Assembly: GCA_050485645.1 (NCBI GenBank)
Contig: JBJHBT010000003.1
Coordinates: 124,001-188,000, forward strand
Direction of reading: 5' to 3'
Source: JBJHBP01 sp050485645
GTDB lineage: Bacteria > Pseudomonadota > Gammaproteobacteria > Steroidobacterales > Rariloculaceae
DNA: 64,000 bases
The notes beneath the pieces are model-generated. The model saw nothing but the letters and a program-made list of their open reading frames with translations. It did no database searches and was not told the DNA's origin. A program made the translations under genes and the position numbers. How positions within the stretch are numbered: position 1 is the stretch's first letter; the number at the start of each line of letters is the position of its first letter. Of the stretch, positions 55,197 through 63,479 are shown piece by piece.

Positions 55197-55525
55197 TCGG
55201 TATTGAGTCGTGTGATCGACGCCGACCATCCCTGTGGCGTAACAACGGGAAGGCGCAGACGCGAAGGCGGCTTCCGGAAGCTCTGAATGGCAGTGTCCGT
55301 GGAGAGTAAAGGAACGCCATGCTCCAATCCTTTGAAGCACGACTTCAGGCGCAGCAGATCCATGCTATGGCACCTGGCGACTCGCGAGGCGATAGGCCAG
55401 CGAACGGGTCAGGAGGCGGCATTGTTCGCCGACTGTTGTACGCGCAGAGCTACATTGGCGTCTGTCCGGTTGGGCGCGGGAAGCCGCCCATCATACCGGC
55501 CCGGCGTCGCTACGGCAATTCACCG
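55197..55525. other. Non-coding gap between sulP and ppk2
   Basis: About 330 bases upstream of the sulP start. I see no gene with convincing composition. A forward frame from 55319 runs antisense into ppk2 and is a shadow. The sulP promoter probably lies near its start, but I cannot define it. Confidence 0.4.
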
Positions 55526-56431
55526 TCAGCCAAGCGCCCAGATCTCCGGCCCGCCGCAGATCTTCGGGTCTGTTCTGCCTACGATGTCGGTGTCCTTGCC
55601 CTCGTAGTCGACGGCCCCGAGGATGGCCCTTATCGCGGTGAGTCGGGCGCGGTACTTGTCGTCGCTGCGGATCACCGTCCACGGCGCAATGTTCGTATGG
55701 CTGGCCCGGAATGTTTCGGCAATGGCTTCGGAGTAAGCGTCCCAGAGCGCCAGACCCTCGATATCGATACGGCTGAGTTTCCAGTGGCGCAGCGGGTCGG
55801 TCTCGCGCCGCAGCAGGCGGCGCAGCTGCTCGGCGCGACCCACATTGAGCCAGAGCTTGACCAGTATGATGCCCTCGTTGACCAGCATCTTCTCGAATTC
55901 GGGGAGCTGGGAAAAAAAGCGCGCGCGTTCTTCAGCGGAACAGAACTCGAAGACCTTTTCGATGACGCCCCGGTTGTACCAGCTCCGGTCGAACAGGGCT
56001 GTTTCGCCGGCCGCCGGCAGGTGGGCGACGTAACGCTGGAAGTACCACTGGGTCCGCTCGCGCCCGGTCGGTTTCGACAACGCAACGATGCGGGCAATTC
56101 GCGGATTGAGGTTCATGGTCACGCGACTGATCGCGCCACCCTTGCCGGCACCGTCGCGGCCTTCGAACACGACCAGCAGCCGCGTGCCGCTGCGTTCGAT
56201 CCAGTGCTGGCACTTGACCAGTTCGATCTGCAACGGATCGAGCTCGGTCTGGTAGTCGCGCTTCTTCATCCAGCGGTCGTAGGGGTAGCTGGGATCGAGT
56301 ATGTCGCGCTTGCCGCCTTCTTCTACCGCCACGCGGATCGCCTGTGGCGCGTCTTTGGTCAGATAGCGGCTGACCGCACCGTCGAAGGGCAGTGGCAGAG
56401 GCATGTGCAGGGACTCCGGTCTCCAGTTCAT
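55526..56431 (-). CDS. ppk2: Polyphosphate kinase 2
   Basis: The 301-residue PPK2 uses polyphosphate to phosphorylate NDP or NMP. The Walker A is VVFEGRDGAGKGGAIS, followed by GRERTQWYFQRYVAHLP, the lid region FDRSWYNRGVIEKV, and KLWLNVGRAEQLRRL. It belongs to the single-domain class, length near 300. The start MNWRPESLHMPLPLPFDG at 56431 is chosen over GTG 56461 because the family begins close to the first conserved helix. It lies near katG/Usp in what looks like a stress neighbourhood, but is its own unit. Confidence 0.93.
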   Translation of the reverse strand: MNWRPESLHMPLPLPFDGAVSRYLTKDAPQAIRVAVEEGGKRDILDPSYPYDRWMKKRDYQTELDPLQIELVKCQHWIERSGTRLLVVFEGRDGAGKGGAISRVTMNLNPRIARIVALSKPTGRERTQWYFQRYVAHLPAAGETALFDRSWYNRGVIEKVFEFCSAEERARFFSQLPEFEKMLVNEGIILVKLWLNVGRAEQLRRLLRRETDPLRHWKLSRIDIEGLALWDAYSEAIAETFRASHTNIAPWTVIRSDDKYRARLTAIRAILGAVDYEGKDTDIVGRTDPKICGGPEIWALG

Positions 56432-56594
56432 GGTGAAGGGTATACGAACGGAGACCGGCACAGGGCGCCGACATGCTGTGGCCCGCCTGTGGTGACAGGG
56501 ACGCGTCCCAGGAACCGCCGCCGGATCGCATCGTTTGTGGCCGGGCGCGAACGGGATACTTCAGCTGTTTCTCCCGCCTCAACATCGTCGTTCG

Positions 56595-57053
56595 TTAATG
56601 TGCCGAGCCGTCGTCGCTGCTGCCGGATCCGGTCCCCGGCGCACGATGCATCAATGAACTGAGTGTTTCGAGCCGCGCGCTGATCTGATCCCGTGCCGTG
56701 CGAAATCTCTGTCGCAGCTCGTCGGGCGTAATCGCAGGGTCGCTCGAGGCCGGATCGGCTATCGGCCAGTGCAGGCGGCGCACCCGGCCAGGGAGCACAG
56801 GGCAGACTTCTTCCGCGCACAGCGTGACCACAAGATCGATGCTGCCCGTGTCTATGTCATCCACCGACTTCGAGTGCTGGCCAGAGATGTCGATACCGAC
56901 TTCCGCCATCGCCTCCGTGGCGTAGGGGTTCAGATGCGACGGCGCGGAGCCTGCGCTGCTGACGGTGGTGTCGTTGCCGAAAAGCTGGCGCGCCAGACCT
57001 TCGGCCATCTGGCTGCGCGCGGAGTTGGCCACACAGAGAAAAAGGATGTTCAT
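56595..57053 (-). CDS. arsC: Arsenate reductase, low-molecular-weight phosphatase type
   Basis: The 152-residue protein has the P-loop LFLCVANSARSQMAEG with catalytic Cys. A second pair lies in VVTLCAEEVCPVLP, typical of thioredoxin-coupled ArsC, and HWPIADPASSD follows. It reduces arsenate to arsenite for ACR3 to export. Start and previous gene overlap by four bases (57050-57053). The C terminus is a Ser/Gly-rich tail. Confidence 0.92.
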   Translation of the reverse strand: MNILFLCVANSARSQMAEGLARQLFGNDTTVSSAGSAPSHLNPYATEAMAEVGIDISGQHSKSVDDIDTGSIDLVVTLCAEEVCPVLPGRVRRLHWPIADPASSDPAITPDELRQRFRTARDQISARLETLSSLMHRAPGTGSGSSDDGSAH

Positions 57054-58144
57054 GGTGAAGGCTCCTCGGCCGGGGAAGATCGACGCGCGGATTCCGCGGA
57101 ATCGTCCACGGCTGCCGGAAAGCGGTTTCGCGTCCGGTTCGCGAATGCCACCAGCGACAGCATGACGGGCACTTCCACGAGAACGCCCACCACTGTTACC
57201 AGGGCGGCACCGGAATTCAGGCCGAACAGTCCGATGGCGACGGCGACCGCCAGTTCAAAGAAGTTCGATGTCCCGATCAGGGCGCATGGAGCCGCGACGT
57301 TGTGCGGCACGCGCCAGATCCAGGCGGCGAAATAGGCGATCGCAAAGATCCCGTAGGACTGGATCAGCAGGGGGACGGCAATCAGCCCGATCAGCAGCGG
57401 GCGATCGAGAATCACATGCCCCTGGAACCCGAACAGCAGTACGACCGTCGCGAGCAATCCAATAATCGAGAACGGTTTGATCGCGGCCGTGAAGTGCGCG
57501 ACCCGAACTTCGCCCGGCGTGTCGTCACGAGCCTTCCTCACCAGTGCCATTCGCGTTGCAGCGCCGGCCGCGAGCGGAATGACCACGTACAGAACCACCG
57601 AGAGAAGGAGCGTCTCCCACGGAACCTCGATATCGGTTACGCCCAACAGCAGCGCAACGATGGGCGCAAAGGCGAAGACCATGATGATGTCGTTCAGGGA
57701 GACCTGAACCAGCGTGTAGTTGGCATCGCCCCGGGTCAGGTGCGACCAGATGAACACCATGGCCGTGCACGGTGCAGCGCCCAGGAGAATGAGGCCGGCA
57801 ATGTATTGGCCGGCATCGGCCGGGTCGATCAGGTCGGCGAAGACGACTTCGAAGAACAGCACGCCAAGCGCGGCCATCGTGAACGGCTTGACCAACCAGT
57901 TTACGACCACCGTGATGATCAGCCCCTTCGGACGCTTATGGACGTGGCGCAGGCTCGCGAAATCCACCGCGACCATCATCGGGTAGACCATGGCCCAGAT
58001 GAGCACCGCGACAACCAGATTGACGGAGGCGTATTCCCAGGATGCGACGGTCTGGAACAGATCGGGGAACAGGCTGCCGAGCGTCACGCCGACAACGATG
58101 CACAGGACGATCCACAGCGACAGATAACGATCAAATACGGACAC
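57050..58144 (-). CDS. acr3: ACR3-type arsenite efflux permease
   Basis: The 364-residue protein has ten hydrophobic helices. Family features are VNLVVAVLIWAMVYPMMVAV, LILLGAAPCTAMVFIWSHLT containing the essential cysteine, and TLVQVSLNDIIMVFAFAPIV. ACR3 exports As(OH)3 in exchange for protons. It lies between arsR and arsC; arsC starts four bases before its stop. It is not ArsB. Confidence 0.95.
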   Translation of the reverse strand: MSVFDRYLSLWIVLCIVVGVTLGSLFPDLFQTVASWEYASVNLVVAVLIWAMVYPMMVAVDFASLRHVHKRPKGLIITVVVNWLVKPFTMAALGVLFFEVVFADLIDPADAGQYIAGLILLGAAPCTAMVFIWSHLTRGDANYTLVQVSLNDIIMVFAFAPIVALLLGVTDIEVPWETLLLSVVLYVVIPLAAGAATRMALVRKARDDTPGEVRVAHFTAAIKPFSIIGLLATVVLLFGFQGHVILDRPLLIGLIAVPLLIQSYGIFAIAYFAAWIWRVPHNVAAPCALIGTSNFFELAVAVAIGLFGLNSGAALVTVVGVLVEVPVMLSLVAFANRTRNRFPAAVDDSAESARRSSPAEEPSP

Positions 58145-58202
58145 AGTGTTTCACTATTTCTTTTTTTGGATTCCTTCGGGAATCCGGTTGCCGAGTAGCC
58201 GA

Positions 58203-58586
58203 CTAACAGGCGTTCGGAGGGCAGCAGATGGAACCTTGGAGCTCTCCACGGCGGTCTTTTTCGAACATGGTATTCAGGAAGCCTGCCAGCGGGATTAAAC
58301 GTACCGGGTTGAGCGAGTAGCAGATCCTGGGATGCTCGACTTCGCCGGTGATGACTCCTGCGGCTTTCAGAATGCGCAGGTGTTCAGAGACCGTGGACTG
58401 GGCGAGCCCGATCTCGTCGACGATGTCGCAGCCGATGCAGGATTGTTTTTCAAACAGCATTTGAATGATTCGGATTCGAGCCGGATGCGCAAGCGCTTTC
58501 GCCAGCGCGGCCAATTCCTCGTCTTTGAATTGCCAGGCAGCCTGCGATGAGGTCGGCTCAGTGCCTGCCACTGACTGTCCAGCCAT
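58203..58586 (-). CDS. arsR: ArsR-family arsenic-responsive repressor
   Basis: The 127-residue winged-helix repressor has EELAALAKALAHPARIRIIQ and the recognition helix LAQSTVSEHLRILKAAG. Cysteines are Cys50/Cys53 in KQSCIGCD, plus a C-terminal set Cys121-Cys122 and Cys127 (SICCPPNAC). The last resembles the C-terminal arsenite site of Acidithiobacillus ferrooxidans ArsR rather than the E. coli C-V-C site. ATG 58586 is chosen because AGGTGA is correctly spaced before it and overlaps the GTG alternative at 58595. It binds the operator at 58601-58625. Confidence 0.92.
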   Translation of the reverse strand: MAGQSVAGTEPTSSQAAWQFKDEELAALAKALAHPARIRIIQMLFEKQSCIGCDIVDEIGLAQSTVSEHLRILKAAGVITGEVEHPRICYSLNPVRLIPLAGFLNTMFEKDRRGELQGSICCPPNAC

Positions 58587-58597
58587 GGAGTTCACCT

Positions 58598-59337
58598 ATG
58601 TATCGTTCATCGTCGAATAACGATAGTAAAGGCCTGCGGACAGCCTTGCAAGAAGCTCAAGCGGTGTCCGCGGCGGCGGCGTTTTCGCAAGGTGATGCTG
58701 CGCAGATCAGTTCCGCCTACGCCCAACCAGGACCGTCACCGGCGCCGGACATGCCCCTGCCGCCATGTACCTTCGTGGAAGGCCAGTGGCACGGCGCCTG
58801 TCCGGCCGAAAGCGACTACCTGTCGGGCCATGCTTCGGGCAGGTTCTCGCCCGGCAGTAACGTCGTGGTGTGGCCGACCCGGTCGATCCGGCGTGCGACC
58901 GATGGGTCGCAAACACCGGGGAGCTTTCGAATGGCGGCGAGTTCATGGTCGGTGGTGGCACGCCACCATCCCCCGAGCCGGGTCCGCTGGATGGAATGGC
59001 CTGCCCGTTCGCGCCCGACGCCGTGGTCGTGGCCACCGCGAGTCCCGTGGAGCTTGTCATCATCGCGGAAGGCACCTATGAATTGACACTGGTGACTTAC
59101 GACCATGACGGCACGCCGATTGAAGAGGTCACCATGGGGTCGACGTGGCCGGGATTGGTGGAGCAGTTCGCAGTGACCGCACCCGCGGCAGCGCCGCCGG
59201 TTACTCCGCCCACGTCTCCGGCACAGCCGGGAACATCACCGGCCCCTCAGCGGCGTGGTGGCGGCAGCGCCTTCCCGCTGTGGATGCTGTTTGTGCTGGG
59301 TGGGCTGGCTGTGGTGCGCAGACCGCGGCAACGTTGA
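58598..59337 (+). pseudogene. Remnant of a GlyGly-CTERM-like exported protein, frameshifted and probably 5' truncated
   Basis: Two overlapping forward frames read as one protein interrupted near 58865-58870. The first, ending NVVVW, has PPCTFVEGQWHGACPAESDY. The second, from GTG 58870, continues with ADPVDPACDRWVANTGELSN and FAPDAVVVATASPVELVII, and ends GGGSAFPLWMLFVLGGLAVV then RRPRQR. The triple-glycine plus single helix plus arginine-rich tail is the organisation of GlyGly-CTERM sorting signals, cut by rhombosortase. The 5' part overlaps the ars operator and lacks a clear signal peptide, so a functional start is absent. A 156-codon second frame alone could still be read from GTG 58870. 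Confidence 0.55.
58601..58651 (-). promoter_or_regulatory. ars operon promoter and ArsR operator
   Basis: On the reverse strand TTGCAA (58651-58646) and TACTAT (58628-58623) are spaced by exactly 17 bases. Overlapping the -10 and start is a 25-base imperfect palindrome (58601-58625) with arms TATCGTT and AACGATA, pairing 10 of 12 positions. This is ideal for repression by ArsR, whose start is 15 bases downstream. Confidence 0.7.
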
Positions 59338-59705
59338 TTCCGGCACTACTTCGGTATTTATCGATTGTCTGGATATGCACGACGGGAAGTCGAACGGCGC
59401 ATAGATCTTCTGCCGCTCGGCGATCTCTTCGTCCGGGCTATAGACTTCGCGCGGAATCCGGTCCCATCGGCGATTTGTCGATGTCACTCATGAGTGAGGG
59501 CTTATCGGGCACGGCATCCAGCACGTTCAGCGGCATCACGCTCGTTGACCACGGCGGCATGGACGTTGTGGCATGCCGGCAGAGAAGGCGGTAATTCAGG
59601 TGGCGCACACGAGGCGATCCGCCAGCGCGCCGTAGAACGCGATCTCCTCGCAGGACGCCGGAAATGTCAGGCACCTGGATGCAAGTGTGAGCAGCGGACG
59701 TCCGA
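59338..59705. other. Gap with no supported gene
   Basis: About 370 bases. Reverse-strand frames carry short stretches of reasonable composition, such as RIPREVYSPDEEIAERQKIY (in 59236-59487) and MSDIDKSPMGPDSARSL (in 59438-60091), in different frames. No family is recognised. They could be remnants of a decayed gene, but this is not proven. Confidence 0.35.
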
Positions 59706-59930
59706 CTACTTCGACGGCTTCGAGTGATCCCGCGTGACCGCCGGATCAAACTCCTTCGCCCGTTCCCGACCGACCTTCTCGGCCTGTTCGCCTTCCTCTT
59801 TGTCGCTTTCACCCGCGCGGCGGGCTGCGTCTTCGACCTTGCCCGACTCGACGAAATCCCGGGCGTTGCGGTTGAAGCGGCGTGCCGATTCGCGATCGCC
59901 TTCGCCCTGGTTCTTATCGTGTTGTGCCAT
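59706..59930 (-). CDS. Small hydrophilic stress-type protein
   Basis: The 74-residue protein MAQHDKNQGEGDRESARRFN... is almost entirely charged and polar, with no hydrophobic core, suggesting disorder or a helix-forming protein of the type called hydrophilins. Similar short proteins (DRxAxRRYRxxxxxFVESGKV... pattern) occur widely in proteobacteria with no known role. GAGGAGC six bases before the start supports expression. I give no function. Confidence 0.65.
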   Translation of the reverse strand: MAQHDKNQGEGDRESARRFNRNARDFVESGKVEDAARRAGESDKEEGEQAEKVGRERAKEFDPAVTRDHSKPSK

Positions 59931-60151
59931 GAAAATGCTCCTCGCTGACTTGATGGGGTAGGAACTGGCGGCGAACCCGTGGTTTGACGCGCGCGCGGCC
60001 GTCCTGTCCCGAAGCTATGTCCCTGCGAGGACGTCGTCAGTACGCCAGCGCACGTATAGGGAGCGGTACGGTTCCCTCCGCAAGCCGTCACCGGTAGTGT
60101 TCAGGTCGCGCTGTATCCAGCGCGTTACGAAATCGTCTACGGAACACTGGA

Positions 60152-61366
60152 ATGGAGAACGAAGCCACCCTGCTGATCAATACGCCCGTCACCCTGGCGC
60201 TGGCGATCCTTGCCCTGTGGCTGGGCTATTTCATCAACCAGCACGTGCGCTTCCTGCATGAGTACAACATCCCGCCGGCGGTGTCGGGCGGGCTGCCGAT
60301 CAGTGCGCTGGTGGCCATGGCCGAGTTGGGCACCGGCTGGGAGATCCGCTTCGATCTGCAGTTGCGTGACCTGCTGCTGATCGCGTTCTTCAGCACCATC
60401 GGACTATCGGCCAAGCTGCGCCAGATGCTGGATGGCGGGCGAATGCTGGCGATCATGCTGGGGCTGGCGGTGGTGTTCCTGCTGTTTCAGAACCTCACCG
60501 GCACGCTGCTCGCAATGCTGACCGGGCAAAGCCCGCTGTATGGCCTGGTCGGGGGCAGCATCTCGCTGGCCGGCGGCCACGGCACCGCTATCACCTGGGG
60601 GCAGCTGTTCGAAGAGCACTTCGGATTGGAGAACGCCAGCGCCATGGGCATGACGTTCGCCACGGCGGGCCTGATCACCGGCGGGCTGATCGGCGGCCCG
60701 GTGGGCGCGTACCTGATTCGACGCCACGGACTGTCGTCGGAAGAACGCGACCCGCAGTTGCCCCATGTCGAGACAGGCACGCGGGTCACCTATCTGATCG
60801 AGATCAACAGCCTGCTGACCGCGGTGCTGCTGATCACGCTGTGCTTCGCACTGGGCGCGGCCGTTTATGACTGGGTGACCGGCTTCGGGCTGCGTCTGCC
60901 AGCGTTTCTGACGGCGATGTTCCTGGGCATCCTGATTACCAACGCGCTGGAGCTGTTCAAGGTGGACGTGGACCACCGGCCCATTCAGCTGGCAGGTGAC
61001 CTGAGCCTGCAGCTGTTCCTGGGGATGAGTCTGATCAGCCTGCCGCTGCTGTCGCTGCAGGGCGCGGTGGGGTTGATCAGCCTGGTGATGCTGATGCAGG
61101 CACTGGTGATCACGATCTTCACGGTGTGGCTGGTGTTCCCGCTGCTGGGCCGCAGCTACGACGCGGCCTGCATCAGCTCAGGCTTCATCGGCATGGGTCT
61201 GGGTGCAACTCCGGTGGGCATCGCCAACATGAACGCGCTGACCAGCCGCTTCGGGCCCAGCCCCAAGGCCTACCTCGTCATACCGCTGCTGGGCGCGTTC
61301 TTCATCGATATTGCCAATGCGACGCTGGTACAGATTCTGCTGGGATTCGGGCTGTTCAGTGGGTGA
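60152..61366 (+). CDS. gltS: Sodium/glutamate symporter GltS
   Basis: The 404-residue protein imports glutamate with sodium. It has VSGGLPISALVAM, LIAFFSTIGLSAKLRQM, GGSISLAGGHGTAITWGQLF with the reentrant loop, and the second half motif SSGFIGMGLGATPVGIANMN followed by AFFIDIANATLVQ. Ten to twelve helices, full length. It stands alone; 177 bases after its stop is the boundary of what looks like an integrated element. Confidence 0.95.
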   Translation: MENEATLLINTPVTLALAILALWLGYFINQHVRFLHEYNIPPAVSGGLPISALVAMAELGTGWEIRFDLQLRDLLLIAFFSTIGLSAKLRQMLDGGRMLAIMLGLAVVFLLFQNLTGTLLAMLTGQSPLYGLVGGSISLAGGHGTAITWGQLFEEHFGLENASAMGMTFATAGLITGGLIGGPVGAYLIRRHGLSSEERDPQLPHVETGTRVTYLIEINSLLTAVLLITLCFALGAAVYDWVTGFGLRLPAFLTAMFLGILITNALELFKVDVDHRPIQLAGDLSLQLFLGMSLISLPLLSLQGAVGLISLVMLMQALVITIFTVWLVFPLLGRSYDAACISSGFIGMGLGATPVGIANMNALTSRFGPSPKAYLVIPLLGAFFIDIANATLVQILLGFGLFSG

Positions 61367-61506
61367 GTCCGTCACGAGCAAGCTCCCCGCCGTTGGCGCA
61401 GCGCCGCCCGCTCTTGCCGCACTCCCATGCGGCAGGTGAGCCAAGATGTAGCTCAATGACCATTGATACAGTCGCGAGCCGTGCATGACGCACCAGCCGC
61501 AGCAAT

Positions 61507-61533
61507 AAAAAGCCCTGTATTTCAATGGCTTTT
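61507..61533 (-). terminator. Intrinsic terminator, tmRNA-side flank
   Basis: On the reverse strand AAAAGCC (61533-61527) pairs with GGCTTTT (61514-61508), followed by further Ts at 61507 and beyond. It lies just after the tmRNA-like 3' fragment, so it is probably the native terminator of the ssrA locus carried at this junction. Forward readthrough would also form the stem. Confidence 0.6.
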
Positions 61534-61542
61534 GTCGAAAGG

Positions 61543-61565
61543 TGGTGGAGGCGGCGGGAATCGAA
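61543..61565 (-). other. Attachment site: 3' end of a tmRNA-like gene
   Basis: The 23 bases at 61565-61543 (reverse) read as the T-loop and acceptor 3' end of a tmRNA/tRNA, ending in GCCGCCTCCACCA. Nothing upstream in the reverse direction (61566 onward) resembles the rest of a tmRNA. Right of it is AT-richer DNA including GCCCCCAAAG and TAGCCCCAAG, typical of integrase arm sites. This is best explained as an att half-site left by integration into ssrA, with the element extending to the right. Confidence 0.6.
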
Positions 61566-61770
61566 TCGTTGTAATGACCTGTAAAAAACAGATTAAAAGT
61601 GCCCGCCGGATATTGTTGCCCCCAAAGTAGCCCCAAGTTGCAATTCTGGTTTTCGGTGCGATTCCTCGCCCGGTCCGGGTCGAACGGAGTCCTCATCCGC
61701 GAAAAAGAGGGCGGCCAACAAGGACGGCGTGAAAAATCAGAGCGCGTGCGCGGTGTTCGACGGCTTTTGC

Positions 61771-63060
61771 TCAGGCAGATGGTTCGAGGGCCTCTTTGAT
61801 TTCTGCAGCGGGGTCGGCAAGTCGCTTAATCGTCAACGCACAGCGCTGTTCAATCAAGACGAGGATTTCTTCAACCACCGCATTTACGTCAAAGCCGAGT
61901 CCAGGGGCCGATTGGAGTTCGCGCGCAGTCGGTGGCAGTGACTTTGCCAGTTCCAGGATGCGCCTTTTGGCCTGTGCCTTGGCAAGGCCTGCTCCTTCCG
62001 CGAATCTCTCCCAGTGCTTCGCCTGGACTTCACTGAACTTGTACTTGCTGCCAATTTTCATCGCCATCTTGGGCGTCAGTGTCGGATACACCGCTGTCGA
62101 GAGTGTGTCGTAGAGGGGCGCCAGAACGGGGGCCTTGCCTGCGTAAAGGAGCGAGAAATTCTTGGCGTGCGCATCGTGATTGCCAATCAGCGCATTGAAG
62201 ATCACGTAGTCGAACAAGCGCAGCACCTGCGGCGCATTGGGCCGTGTCGCCCGGCGCACCAGATTGAAGCATTTAGCCAGATCCGGTCCGCCTTCGTTCT
62301 GGTACTTCATTTCGGGCACCACACCCAGTGCCTGGCAGAAATCTTCTTGATGAAGGCGTTGCCGGTGCCCGTGAGCATCGACAAGTCGGTCGTAGCGCTC
62401 AACCAGCAGGAATGGACGATCCAGGACGACTCGAATATGTGACTTTGCCGGTTTGAGGTCCATGGCCTCAGCCAGGGCCATGCAAAAGCCCTCGTTGATT
62501 ACGCTGTCCTCAACGGCGTGGATGGCGGGCTTCAAGATGTGGGAGCTGGGCGAGCCATTGAGTGGCAACCCAATGCGGGCACCATCGAAAACCACCGGTA
62601 ACTTGTCTTGGGCACCAGCCAGGGAAAGGCGCAAGCCGTCCCTGCCGGCCAGCATCGGGCGACGCGGCAGTTCATCCAGGAGGGCAACGACTTCCTGGTC
62701 GCTCAGCCACTCAACCTCGTCACCGTGTGTGGGCAACGCCTGTCCGGGTTTCAAGAACGTCACCGCTCCTGCGCATTCGCCACCGATATAGTCCAGTAGC
62801 GCAAAATCGTTCTGGGCAGAAACCTGGCCTTGCTGCGCGACCAGGCGGCGCATCTGCCCCTCTGGCAGCAGGCCGGCAAAGAAGGGGCGAGCGTCGCGAT
62901 CGTCGAACGGTTCGGCTTGCAGGGGCAGGGAGGCGGACAAGGCAACGGCGTCTGGCCACGATAGCCAGTCGGAGGCATAGCGGAAACCCAGTCGGCCATC
63001 GGCCATCGCAAGGGTGCCGATGCGGTCGGAGAATAACCAGACGTCCAACTCACGAGCCAT
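61771..63060 (-). CDS. hipA: HipA serine/threonine-kinase toxin
   Basis: The 429-residue kinase has HipA N-subdomain motifs PFFAGLLPEGQMRR, the activation-loop region SLAGAQDKLPVVF, ILKPAIH (ATP lysine), NEGFCMALAEAM, LVERYDRLVD, and the catalytic NHDAHAKNFSLLY with metal-binding DTLS following PLY. E. coli HipA phosphorylates glutamyl-tRNA synthetase and produces persistence. Its ATG at 63060 overlaps the hipB stop (63052-63050) by eleven bases. The upstream in-frame extension is rejected. It lies next to an attachment-site remnant. Confidence 0.93.
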   Translation of the reverse strand: MARELDVWLFSDRIGTLAMADGRLGFRYASDWLSWPDAVALSASLPLQAEPFDDRDARPFFAGLLPEGQMRRLVAQQGQVSAQNDFALLDYIGGECAGAVTFLKPGQALPTHGDEVEWLSDQEVVALLDELPRRPMLAGRDGLRLSLAGAQDKLPVVFDGARIGLPLNGSPSSHILKPAIHAVEDSVINEGFCMALAEAMDLKPAKSHIRVVLDRPFLLVERYDRLVDAHGHRQRLHQEDFCQALGVVPEMKYQNEGGPDLAKCFNLVRRATRPNAPQVLRLFDYVIFNALIGNHDAHAKNFSLLYAGKAPVLAPLYDTLSTAVYPTLTPKMAMKIGSKYKFSEVQAKHWERFAEGAGLAKAQAKRRILELAKSLPPTARELQSAPGLGFDVNAVVEEILVLIEQRCALTIKRLADPAAEIKEALEPSA

Positions 63061-63310
63061 GATTGCCGCGCTCGCATTGACTGTCGGCAGCAACAGGTGA
63101 CAGTCCACTCAGCTGAATCTCTCCGCCCAAGGCATCAATGACCCGCAGCACATTTTCAAGTCGCAAGGTAGGCTTGCCTGCCTCAAGGTCGACAATGAAG
63201 CGCACACCAACCCCTGCCGCGAGGGCTAACTGGGGCTGTGTCAGCCCGAGGTGCTTGCGTGCGGCACGAAGTGCATCGCCCAGTTGTTGAGGTGATCGTA
63301 TGGCTGTCAT
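63050..63310 (-). CDS. hipB: HipB antitoxin / autorepressor
   Basis: The 86-residue protein has an N-terminal short strand then an HTH domain: SPQQLGDALRAARKHLGLTQ, PQLALAAGVGVRFIVDLEAG and KPTLRLENVLRVIDALGGEI. HipB neutralises HipA and represses the operon. Length matches the E. coli protein (88). The ATG at 63310 is chosen; the upstream frame encodes the operator palindrome and is not conserved. Three palindromes upstream are the likely binding sites. Confidence 0.9.
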   Translation of the reverse strand: MTAIRSPQQLGDALRAARKHLGLTQPQLALAAGVGVRFIVDLEAGKPTLRLENVLRVIDALGGEIQLSGLSPVAADSQCERGNHGS

Positions 63311-63320
63311 GGCTTTAAAT

Positions 63321-63334
63321 TTCCCGGTCGGGAA
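63321..63334. promoter_or_regulatory. HipB operator O1 (proximal)
   Basis: TTCCCGGTCGGGAA, a palindrome with one mismatch to the other two copies, flanked by a further T/A pair. It sits eleven bases before the hipB start and directly downstream of the -10. Confidence 0.75.
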
Positions 63335-63364
63335 AGTATCAGCCAGGATTGGCTGGGCATGCAA
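63335..63364 (-). promoter_or_regulatory. hipBA promoter
   Basis: On the reverse strand TTGCAT (63364-63359) and GATACT (63340-63335) are spaced by 18 bases. O1 lies immediately after the -10 and O2 just upstream of the -35, so bound HipB would bracket RNA polymerase. Confidence 0.55.
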
Positions 63365-63371
63365 GCGATAT

Positions 63372-63385
63372 TTCCCGATCGGGAA
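63372..63385. promoter_or_regulatory. HipB operator O2
   Basis: TTCCCGATCGGGAA, a perfect 14-base palindrome 51 bases from O1, just upstream of the candidate -35. Confidence 0.75.
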
Positions 63386-63420
63386 CATCGTGTGTGTTGA
63401 GGTCGAATTCTGCTGTATAT

Positions 63421-63434
63421 TTCCCGATCGGGAA
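63421..63434. promoter_or_regulatory. HipB operator O3 (distal)
   Basis: A second perfect TTCCCGATCGGGAA, 49 bases from O2. It lies ten bases upstream of the -35 candidate of the divergent gene at 63480 and could influence it. Confidence 0.7.
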
Positions 63435-63444
63435 GATGGCCGGA

Positions 63445-63473
63445 TTCTGGCGCCCTGCGCCCTGTTCTACAAT
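63445..63473 (+). promoter_or_regulatory. Candidate promoter of the TspO-like gene
   Basis: TTCTGG (63445-63450) and TACAAT (63468-63473) are 17 bases apart. A transcript would begin at about 63480, the A of the start codon, so the message may be leaderless. Confidence 0.4.
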
Positions 63474-63479
63474 TCGAGC

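Noticed and set aside
61178..61696. Reverse frame of 172 codons crossing the att site
   Set aside because: Spans the tmRNA scar, the terminator and the end of gltS antisense; no conserved sequence.
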